In this document: one piece after another, positions 1-4,938 of the stretch
Numbering within the stretch: position 1 is the stretch's first letter
Layout: every line of letters begins with the position of its first letter
Assembly: GCA_900554595.1 (NCBI GenBank)
Contig: USHZ01000135.1
Span: 1 to 5,336 of the forward strand
Origin: an uncultured Collinsella sp.
GTDB taxonomy: Bacteria > Actinomycetota > Coriobacteriia > Coriobacteriales > Coriobacteriaceae
Reading direction: 5' to 3'
DNA: 5,336 nt
Translations under genes and position numbers: made by a program
The notes under the pieces: model-generated
Database searches by the model: none
The model's input: only the letters and a program-made list of their open reading frames with translations
What the model was told of the DNA's origin: nothing

Positions 1-279
1 GAGTGGGACGCCGAGGGCGCCGCGACCGCCGTTCAGGAGGCTGGCGACGACAGCCTGCAGGCTTCGGTCGGCCTCGATACCCCGACCTTTGCCGACGTCC
101 TGCCCACGGGCGATTATCTGCAGGCCTATTCCGAGGAGCAGGGCCTTGGCTTTGCCGGCCAGGCTGCGATGTATATTCTTTCGGGCGTGATTGGCGTGGC
201 GGTGCTCACCATCGCATTCCGCCTGATCTCGCTGACGGTCAAGGAAAGCGGTGCTCATGGCAATAGCCGAGCTGCCTAG
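1..279 (+). CDS. C-terminus of ECF metal-transporter membrane subunit (CbiM/PDGLE or CbiN-like), 5' truncated
   Basis: Frame 1 is open from the window edge for 92 codons to TAG at 277-279; the start lies outside the window. The visible part is an acidic, probably extracytoplasmic stretch (residues 1-50, including DVLPTGDYLQAY) and then one hydrophobic helix (about 60-82, MYILSGVIGVAVLTIAF). A short charged tail follows. This soluble loop plus terminal helix resembles the PDGLE-type domain found at the end of CbiM proteins, or stand-alone CbiN-like subunits. Those proteins help metal ions enter Co2+/Ni2+ ECF importers. The PDGLE motif itself is not in the window, so the assignment leans on the cbiQ and cbiO genes directly downstream. 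Its last 23 bases overlap the start of cbiQ, which suggests translational coupling. It could instead be another small membrane component of the same transporter. Confidence 0.6.
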   Translation, partial: EWDAEGAATAVQEAGDDSLQASVGLDTPTFADVLPTGDYLQAYSEEQGLGFAGQAAMYILSGVIGVAVLTIAFRLISLTVKESGAHGNSRAA

Positions 280-1093
280 TTGGCTTGCGGCCGAGGAACG
301 TTACGAGCCCGCGGGGGCTCGGCATCGTGTGATGCAAAAGAATGTCCTGCACCTGGCGAGCCTGCTTGAGCGGGTTCGCCTGGGTGGAGGCGCGCACGAG
401 GGCGGGTCGATGGTCGACCGCGCCCTTTCTTGCGTTTCGGCTCCGGTGCGCCTGGTGGGGATGTTCGTTTGCGTCCTGTGCGTGTGTCTGACGCAGAGCC
501 CGCTGTACCTCATGTTGATGGCGGCTATCGCGCTGATGCTCGTTGCCGTGCGCCCCGTACGCGGGCTGCGCGTGACTTTTGTGCCGGCGTTGGCTGCCGC
601 GGGGCTCGCGGTGGTTCTGGCGCTGCCTGCCCTACTGCTGGGCGCGTCTGCCACGGGCGCCATGCTCAAGATCGCGCTCAAGACCTTCATTAATGTGTCG
701 CTGGTGCTGGGCGTTTCATGGACGCTTACCTGGAGCCGCATGTCGGCGGCGCTCAAAATGCTGCACCTGCCCGATGAGGTCATCTTTACTTTCGATATGG
801 CGCTCAAGCACATCGAGGTGCTGGGACGCACGGCGCACGATCTGTGCGAATCGGTCATGCTGCGCAGCGTGGGTCGTGCGCCTGCGGGTTTTTCGCGTAC
901 CGATTCGCTGGCGGGTATCATGGGCATGACGTTTATCAAGGCGATGGAGTGCAGCCGCGCGATGGACGAGGCTATGCTTTGCCGCGGCTTTGCCGGCGTG
1001 TATCCGGCGCCTGCACGCGCCGGGTTTGGCTGGCGCGATGCGATCTATGCGGCCGGCGTGGCGCTGCTGGCAGTGTTGTGCGCCGTGCTGTAA
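257..1093 (+). CDS. cbiQ: ECF transporter transmembrane coupling protein CbiQ
   Basis: This 278-residue membrane protein is the T-component of an ECF importer. It couples ATP hydrolysis by CbiO to the metal-binding subunit. After a hydrophilic N-terminus (1-62), hydrophobic segments appear at about 64-79, 84-99, 106-130 and 141-158, with a last helix at 262-278. The long cytoplasmic region between them carries the family hallmark AMDEAMLCRGF (235-245). This corresponds to the second X-R-X coupling motif that docks on the ATPase; here it reads C-R-G rather than the usual A-R-G. The charged helix around MLRSVGR (201-207) is the likely partner motif. I chose ATG 257 over GTG 251 because the AAGGAAAG at 241-248 is properly spaced only for the ATG. 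The gene overlaps the upstream stop codon and lies 44 bases before cbiO, so the three genes are probably one operon. Co2+ and Ni2+ cannot be told apart from this subunit. Confidence 0.88.
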   Translation: MAIAELPSWLAAEERYEPAGARHRVMQKNVLHLASLLERVRLGGGAHEGGSMVDRALSCVSAPVRLVGMFVCVLCVCLTQSPLYLMLMAAIALMLVAVRPVRGLRVTFVPALAAAGLAVVLALPALLLGASATGAMLKIALKTFINVSLVLGVSWTLTWSRMSAALKMLHLPDEVIFTFDMALKHIEVLGRTAHDLCESVMLRSVGRAPAGFSRTDSLAGIMGMTFIKAMECSRAMDEAMLCRGFAGVYPAPARAGFGWRDAIYAAGVALLAVLCAVL

Positions 1094-1121
1094 CGCGGGC
1101 GGTCTAGCCGTCGATATGAAT

Positions 1122-1130
1122 AGGGAAGGG
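1122..1130 (+). promoter_or_regulatory. Ribosome binding site of cbiO (supports TTG start)
   Basis: The purine-rich AGGGAAGGG ends 7 bases before the TTG at 1138. The next in-frame candidate, ATG 1162, has no Shine-Dalgarno-like sequence in front of it, so this site favours the rare TTG start. Confidence 0.6.
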
Positions 1131-1137
1131 CGACGTT

Positions 1138-1908
1138 TTGGCATACGATACAAATGGCGCGATGGGCGCGAGCGGTACTGCTGGCGCCGAGGCCACGCCG
1201 CTCATCGAGCTGCGCGACGTGGTGTTCTCCTATGCGGGGCATACGGTTGTCGACGGTGTGTCGCTGCAGGTCGATCGTGGTGAACTTGTTGCCCTGCTCG
1301 GTCCCAACGGCTGCGGTAAGACGACGATCATGCGCCTTATTAACGGCCTTGAACTCGCGGACGCAGGGGCATACCTGTTTGACGGGCACGTGATCGATGC
1401 GGCGTTTCTAAAGGATTCCGCGGCCGCTCAGCGTTTTCATCAGCGCGTGGGCTTTGTGTTCCAGAATGCCGACGCCCAGCTGTTCTGCGCTACGGTGGGC
1501 GAGGAAGTCGCGTTTGGCCCGGCTCAAATGGGGCTGCCGGCAGACGAGCTCGAGCGTCGCGTGCGCGATGCCATGGAGCTGTTCCAGGTTGCTGACCTTG
1601 CCGACGCCTCTCCCTATCAGCTCTCGGGCGGGCAAAAGAAGCGCGTTGCGCTGGCCGCCGTCGTGTCGATGAATCCCGATATCCTGGTGCTCGACGAGCC
1701 TACCAATGGGCTCGACGAGGATTCATGCGACATCGTGGTCAACTTCTTGCTGGCCTACGTCGCGGCGGGTAAGACGGTCTTGATGAGTACACATCACCAG
1801 GATTTGGTGCGACGCCTGGGCGCCCGTGCAATCTATATCGATCGATACCACCATGTGGTCGAGGCGCCTTCGCCGTCGTATGGAACCGAAAGCGGTGCTA
1901 CGGACTAG
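1138..1908 (+). CDS. cbiO: ECF transporter ATP-binding protein CbiO
   Basis: A complete ABC ATPase of 256 residues that powers metal uptake from the cytoplasmic face, working with CbiQ and the CbiM-like subunit. All nucleotide-binding elements are visible. They are Walker A GPNGCGKTT (55-63), the Q-loop glutamine Q109 followed by ADAQLF (111-116), the signature LSGGQKKR (162-169), Walker B ILVLDEP (182-188, catalytic E187), the D-loop GLD (191-193) and the switch histidine H219. The xDxQLF sequence after the Q-loop is typical of the CbiO/EcfA branch rather than other ABC importers. TTG 1138 is preferred as start because of the ribosome site at 1122-1130. It adds a poorly conserved, Gly/Ala-rich tail of about 20 residues before the ABC domain, so ATG 1162 (248 residues) remains possible. 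With only one ATPase gene present, the active form would be a homodimer, as in dedicated Co/Ni systems. Confidence 0.92.
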   Translation: MAYDTNGAMGASGTAGAEATPLIELRDVVFSYAGHTVVDGVSLQVDRGELVALLGPNGCGKTTIMRLINGLELADAGAYLFDGHVIDAAFLKDSAAAQRFHQRVGFVFQNADAQLFCATVGEEVAFGPAQMGLPADELERRVRDAMELFQVADLADASPYQLSGGQKKRVALAAVVSMNPDILVLDEPTNGLDEDSCDIVVNFLLAYVAAGKTVLMSTHHQDLVRRLGARAIYIDRYHHVVEAPSPSYGTESGATD

Positions 1909-1929
1909 TTGCTGCGTAGAGCGTGCGTG

Positions 1930-1946
1930 GCCGCCCGCGCGGCTTT
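1930..1946 (+). terminator. Weak candidate intrinsic terminator after cbiO
   Basis: A 5-bp GC-only stem (GCCGC 1930-1934 with GCGGC 1939-1943, loop CCGC) is followed by just three T. It sits 22 bases after the cbiO stop and before the next promoter, which is the right place. The short stem and T-tract make it marginal, and in GC-rich DNA it could be chance. Confidence 0.3.
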
Positions 1947-1953
1947 GCCGTGA

Positions 1954-1962
1954 TGGTATAGT
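1954..1962 (+). promoter_or_regulatory. Extended -10 promoter of the phospholipase-like gene
   Basis: TGG directly precedes TATAGT (1957-1962), giving an extended -10 element with 5 of 6 matches to TATAAT. No convincing -35 box lies 16-18 bases upstream, as is common for extended -10 promoters. Transcription would begin near 1969, leaving a leader of about 20 bases before ATG 1988. This suggests the gene is transcribed apart from the ECF operon. Confidence 0.55.
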
Positions 1963-1987
1963 TATCCAGGTTTTTATGGGGGTGGCT

Positions 1988-2836
1988 ATGCCAAGCTGGA
2001 ACATTCATATCGCTCAGACGGAGCGTTTGCTGGAGCGCACCGGTGCGCTTGCCAATAGCGTGCGCGACCGCAATGCCTTTTTGTTTGGTTGCGTGGTTCC
2101 GGATATCTTCGTGGGCTATATGGTCCCCGGCATCGCCGATCCCATCCCGTACCGCATTACACACTTTGCCAAGCCTGAGCCCATCCCTAAGCCTCGTGAG
2201 CATGAGTTCTGGGATACCTATGTGGCACCGTTGCTTAAAAGTTCGCCCACCGGTGCGCCGGCCGCGGCGACCTCGATTATCGAGGAACGCGAGCGACTGA
2301 ACCGTGTGCACTATCCCCAGCGCTACAAGGATGCCGAGCCGGTTGCCGGTCCCGGCGCCTGTGAGTTCTCGCTTGTGTCCGAAGATGTGGCGCAGTCGCT
2401 GCTCGATTTAACGCTGGGCGTTTGGTCTCACCTTGTGGCCGATACCGTATGGAATACGCGCGTGAATCAGTATCTGGAAGCACACGGCGGCAAGCCGTGC
2501 GAGGAGTTCCGCATTAAAAAGCAAGGCGACTTTGACTGGTTTGGCAAGACGCTCGGCATTGTTTCCATCCCACGTGCGACTGATCGCCTGTATACCGCTG
2601 CGACGCGTTTTGGACAGTATCCCATCCATAAGGAGTATGTGCTCAAGACCATCGGCGTCATGCACGAGATTGTACGCGAAAACCCCGGCGAGCCCGATCA
2701 TCCGCCGTATCGCCTGCTGACCGAGGAGTTCTTCGATGCAACGTTTACCGAGGTCATCGAGCTAACCGAGGCAGGCTTTGCGGCTCGCGTTGCCGCTTCT
2801 AACGTTCCCGCAGTCCCCTTGATCGCTAGCTGCTAG
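1988..2836 (+). CDS. Zinc-dependent phospholipase C-like protein, no signal peptide
   Basis: The 282-residue product starts MPSWNIH and resembles the zinc-dependent phospholipase C family proteins annotated in Coriobacteriia. Candidate metal ligands are W4 and H7 at the N-terminus, D39 in VVPDIFVGYM, H59 in THF, and the HxxxD pair H148/D152 in WSHLVADTVWN, which mimics the central helix of bacterial PLC enzymes. The later histidine and the HxxxE pair of the Bacillus cereus enzyme are not evident, so catalysis is uncertain. There is no signal peptide or membrane segment, so the protein appears cytoplasmic, unlike classical secreted PLCs. ATG 1988 is chosen because GGGGGTGG lies just upstream and the conserved-looking sequence starts there. 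The in-frame ATG at 1976 would add only four residues. It ends convergently with pyk. Substrate and role are unknown; the family name is a similarity label only. Confidence 0.7.
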   Translation: MPSWNIHIAQTERLLERTGALANSVRDRNAFLFGCVVPDIFVGYMVPGIADPIPYRITHFAKPEPIPKPREHEFWDTYVAPLLKSSPTGAPAAATSIIEERERLNRVHYPQRYKDAEPVAGPGACEFSLVSEDVAQSLLDLTLGVWSHLVADTVWNTRVNQYLEAHGGKPCEEFRIKKQGDFDWFGKTLGIVSIPRATDRLYTAATRFGQYPIHKEYVLKTIGVMHEIVRENPGEPDHPPYRLLTEEFFDATFTEVIELTEAGFAARVAASNVPAVPLIASC

Positions 2837-2972
2837 CCGGCCGGCTTTACGGAGAACAGTTCATCCCAATTGACCAACAGCTCCCGTCGCAGGCGTCTTC
2901 GGTGGTGCGCTCGGCATCGGAGAGGCTTGCGACTGAACGCAAATCGATGAGGCGGCATATGAAGAAGGTCTT

Positions 2973-3003
2973 AAAAAAGCCCGGAAGGCAATGCCTTCCG
3001 GGC
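2973..3003 (-). terminator. Intrinsic terminator of pyk
   Basis: A perfect 11-bp stem (GCCCGGAAGGC at 2979-2989 with GCCTTCCGGGC at 2993-3003) has a three-base loop. Read on the - strand it is followed at once by six T (A-tract 2973-2978). It lies 33 bases past the pyk stop. On the + strand the hairpin is followed only by CCTTT, so termination of the convergent phospholipase-like gene here would be weaker. Confidence 0.92.
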
Positions 3004-3036
3004 CCTTTGCAATGCAAATCTGCTTGCAAGTGCGAT

Positions 3037-4497
3037 TTAGCGCACCTGAGCGACGTAAGCGACGTTGGTCGAGGAGACCTTGTCCTCGAGCTGGACGCTC
3101 ATGCGGGGATCGCCGGCGGTAGCGACGGTCAAATCGCCGGTCTCGACGTAGCCGAGCTCCTTAGCGGTCTCGATCGCCTTGACGATCGTGCCGTTGACGG
3201 TGCCCTGGGTAATCTCTGCCTGGTGCGGGATAACGCCCCAGTACATGATCATCTGCTGGACGGCCCACTCGTGGCGGGAGAACGCGCAGATCGGCATGTT
3301 GGGACGGAAGTGCGAGATCAAGCGAGCGGTACGACCGGTGGTCGTCGGCACGGTGATGCACTTGGCGCCAACGGTGGTGGCCATGTTCACAGCGGACATA
3401 CCTACAACGTTGTTGACAACGCGGGTGCCGTGAGCATCGGCCGGAACCTCGAGCGGAGCGTGAGCCGGGAGGTACTTCTCGGTCTCGAGAGCAATGCTGG
3501 CCTGCATCTTAACGGCCTCGACCGGGTACTTACCGGCAGCGGACTCGCCAGAGAGCATAACGGCGTCGGTGCCGTCGTAGATGGCGTTAGCAACGTCGGC
3601 AACCTCGGCGCGCGTCGGGCGCGGGTTCTGCTGCATGGAGTCGAGCATCTGCGTAGCGGTGATAACGGGCTTGTAGGCCGCGTTGCACTTGGCGATGATC
3701 TCCTTCTGGATGTGGGGAACGAGCTCGGGCTTGATCTCGATGCCCAGGTCGCCACGGGCGACCATGATGCCGTCGGAAGCCTCGAGAATCTCGTCGAAGT
3801 TCTCGACGCCCAGGGCGCACTCGATCTTCGGGAAGATCGTCACGTGCTCGCCGCCGTTCTCGCGGCAAAGCTCGCGGATGCCGCGGACGGACTCGCCGTC
3901 ACGGATGAAGGAAGCGGCGATGTAGTCGATGTTCTCGGTCAGGCCAAAGAGGATGTCCTGACGATCGCGCTCGGTGATGGCGGGCAGCGAGATGTTGACG
4001 TTGGGCATGTTGACGCCCTTGCGCTCACCGATCAGGCCGTCGTTCTTAACGACGCAGGTCATGTCCTGGCCGCTGACGGACTCGACCTCGAGGGCAACCA
4101 GGCCGTCATCGATCAGGATGAGGGAGCCCTTCTCGACCTCGGAGGGCAGAGCCAGGTAGTCGAGGGAGATGTGCTCAGCGGTGCCGTGGAAATCCTCGGA
4201 CGTGGGCTGAGCGGTGACGACGATCTTATCGCCGGTCTTGACGGCAACCTTCTTGCCATCGACCAGAAGGCCGGTGCGGACCTCGGGGCCCTTGGTGTCG
4301 AGCAGGATGCCGACGGGCAGACCGAGCTCCTTGGAAATACGACGGACGCGCTCGATGCGACCGTGGTGCTCGTCGTAGGATCCGTGCGAGAAGTTAAAAC
4401 GGGCGACGTTCATGCCCGCCTTGATCATCTCGCGGATGGTCTCGTCGCTATCGCAGGCGGGACCCATGGTGCATACAATCTTGGTGCGCTTGTACAT
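3037..4497 (-). CDS. pyk: Pyruvate kinase
   Basis: This enzyme transfers phosphate from phosphoenolpyruvate to ADP, the last ATP-yielding step of glycolysis, in the cytoplasm. The 486 residues match the normal bacterial length without a C-terminal PEP-utiliser extension. The N-terminal part of the barrel has ARFNFSHG (32-39) and LLDTKGPEVRTG (65-76). The B-domain spans about 72-165. The active-site motif IFPKIE (221-226) contains catalytic K224 and metal ligand E226. MVARGDLGIEI (245-255) supplies metal ligand D250, and ATQMLDSM (281-288) contains T282. The C-terminal domain (about 358-486) has an effector-loop-like segment, PTTTGRTAR (384-392), so allosteric control by a sugar phosphate is plausible. 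K83 occupies the position that is glutamate in K+-dependent enzymes. The ATG start is preceded by GGAGGT four bases upstream. Its own promoter and a strong terminator make it monocistronic. Confidence 0.97.
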   Translation of the reverse strand: MYKRTKIVCTMGPACDSDETIREMIKAGMNVARFNFSHGSYDEHHGRIERVRRISKELGLPVGILLDTKGPEVRTGLLVDGKKVAVKTGDKIVVTAQPTSEDFHGTAEHISLDYLALPSEVEKGSLILIDDGLVALEVESVSGQDMTCVVKNDGLIGERKGVNMPNVNISLPAITERDRQDILFGLTENIDYIAASFIRDGESVRGIRELCRENGGEHVTIFPKIECALGVENFDEILEASDGIMVARGDLGIEIKPELVPHIQKEIIAKCNAAYKPVITATQMLDSMQQNPRPTRAEVADVANAIYDGTDAVMLSGESAAGKYPVEAVKMQASIALETEKYLPAHAPLEVPADAHGTRVVNNVVGMSAVNMATTVGAKCITVPTTTGRTARLISHFRPNMPICAFSRHEWAVQQMIMYWGVIPHQAEITQGTVNGTIVKAIETAKELGYVETGDLTVATAGDPRMSVQLEDKVSSTNVAYVAQVR

Positions 4498-4560
4498 TCA
4501 GACCTCCATCTGACATCGTCTTGCGCTGATAGATAAACCATAAGAAATAAAACTGAGATG

Positions 4561-4566
4561 ATTATA
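4561..4566 (-). promoter_or_regulatory. -10 box of the pyk promoter
   Basis: Read on the - strand this is a perfect TATAAT, 64 bases before the pyk start codon. It would start transcription near 4554 and leave a 5' leader of about 57 bases. No good -35 box is seen at 16-18 bases. TTGGGG lies 19 bases upstream and matches only its TTG, so an activator or extra upstream contacts may be needed. Confidence 0.6.
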
Positions 4567-4790
4567 ACGAAATGCCGACCGAATACCCCAAAAAATCGAC
4601 CGTATGCCGAATTAGAAGTTCATTTTTTGCGGAAAAACGGTATATGCAAAAACTTTACCAACCGTTCTAACCGCTGCTATCTGGGCGATATTTTAGTTCG
4701 ATGATGCGTCGAAGAAAAAACGTTTTATCAATGTTGAGCATCACACTGTCTGCACCGTTGCGCCTGTGCCGTGTTTCCAGATGGAATGTT
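4567..4790 (+). other. Divergent intergenic region without a gene
   Basis: This AT-richer stretch between the pyk and P-type ATPase promoters contains no credible reading frame on either strand. It holds short sequence echoes (ATGCCGA at 4572-4578 and 4604-4610; CGACCG at 4576-4581 and 4597-4602). It also has a 7-bp inverted repeat (TTTTTGC 4624-4630 with GCAAAAA 4646-4652) and TGATGC/GCATCA (4702-4707 with 4738-4743) flanking a central palindrome. These are candidate regulator sites with no assigned factor. Confidence 0.5.
4717..4726. repeat. Perfect palindrome AAAACGTTTT, operator-like
   Basis: A 10-bp perfect palindrome with a central CG lies about 65 bases upstream of the ATPase -35 box. 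A/T-rich half-sites around a central CG are typical of LacI-family operators. No regulator gene is visible in the window, so this is a suggestion from shape alone. Confidence 0.3.
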
Positions 4791-4820
4791 TTGGCTAGAC
4801 GCGCCGCTTTGGGGTACCAT
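4791..4820 (+). promoter_or_regulatory. Probable promoter of the P-type ATPase gene
   Basis: TTGGCT (4791-4796, 4 of 6 to consensus) and TACCAT (4815-4820, 4 of 6) are separated by 18 bases. Transcription would start near 4827, just ahead of the first hairpin of the structured leader, and this position supports the call. The boxes themselves are only moderate matches. Confidence 0.45.
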
Positions 4821-4834
4821 AGCTCCACTATCAA

Positions 4835-4931
4835 CTGCCGCTCAGCACGGCAGCCTTGATGAGCCCTTGCCCTTCTCCTGGGAATTATGATCGGGCATCA
4901 ATCTGCTGAGTGGCCCGAATCCCAGGAGGGG
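4835..4931 (+). promoter_or_regulatory. Structured 5' leader with pseudoknot and SD-sequestering alternative fold (riboswitch-like)
   Basis: Fold A: hairpin CTGCCG/CGGCAG (4835-4840 with 4848-4853) has the loop CTCAGCA (4841-4847). This loop is perfectly complementary to TGCTGAG (4904-4910). The helix TTGATG/CATCAA (4856-4861 with 4896-4901), extended by CCC/GGG (4864-4866 with 4893-4895) past a two-base bulge, brings them together. Fold B: 4872-4883 pairs with 4920-4931 over 12 positions (two G-U), enclosing TCGGGC/GCCCGA (4891-4896 with 4913-4918). This buries the Shine-Dalgarno AGGAGGGG (4924-4931), which stands 7 bases before the ATPase ATG. The folds share bases 4893-4896 and are otherwise topologically incompatible, so they read as ON and OFF states of translation. 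There is no T-run, so transcription termination is unlikely. I do not see the conserved elements, as I remember them, of the Mn2+ (yybP-ykoY) or NiCo riboswitches. The ligand is unknown. Confidence 0.6.
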
Positions 4932-4938
4932 ACTCTAT

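Noticed and set aside
301..939. A 212-codon open frame on the - strand opposite cbiQ
   Set aside because: The product is Arg/Ser/Thr/Ala-rich with no recognisable domain and lies opposite a clear membrane protein gene; it is a codon-bias shadow.
2835..2846. Palindrome AGCCGGCCGGCT overlapping the stop of the phospholipase-like gene, followed by TT, as a terminator
   Set aside because: With a usable loop only four base pairs remain and the T-run is too short.
2830..2978. Protein-like reading (for example FIPIDQQLPSQASS and a Lys/Arg-rich helix) after the phospholipase-like gene, possibly a frameshifted tail or small gene
   Set aside because: There is no start codon before GTG 2902, no ribosome site and no stop before it runs into the terminator and pyk. 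The phospholipase-like protein already has a plausible full length.
2902..4536. A 544-codon open frame on the + strand covering the whole pyk gene
   Set aside because: It is antisense to an unmistakable pyruvate kinase, gives a low-complexity Leu/Asp/Gly/Val-rich product, and stays open because of GC-biased codon use.
4835..4931. Identity of the ATPase leader as a Mn2+ (yybP-ykoY), NiCo or fluoride riboswitch
   Set aside because: The conserved sequence elements of these classes, as I recall them, are not visible, although the gene context would suit the first two.
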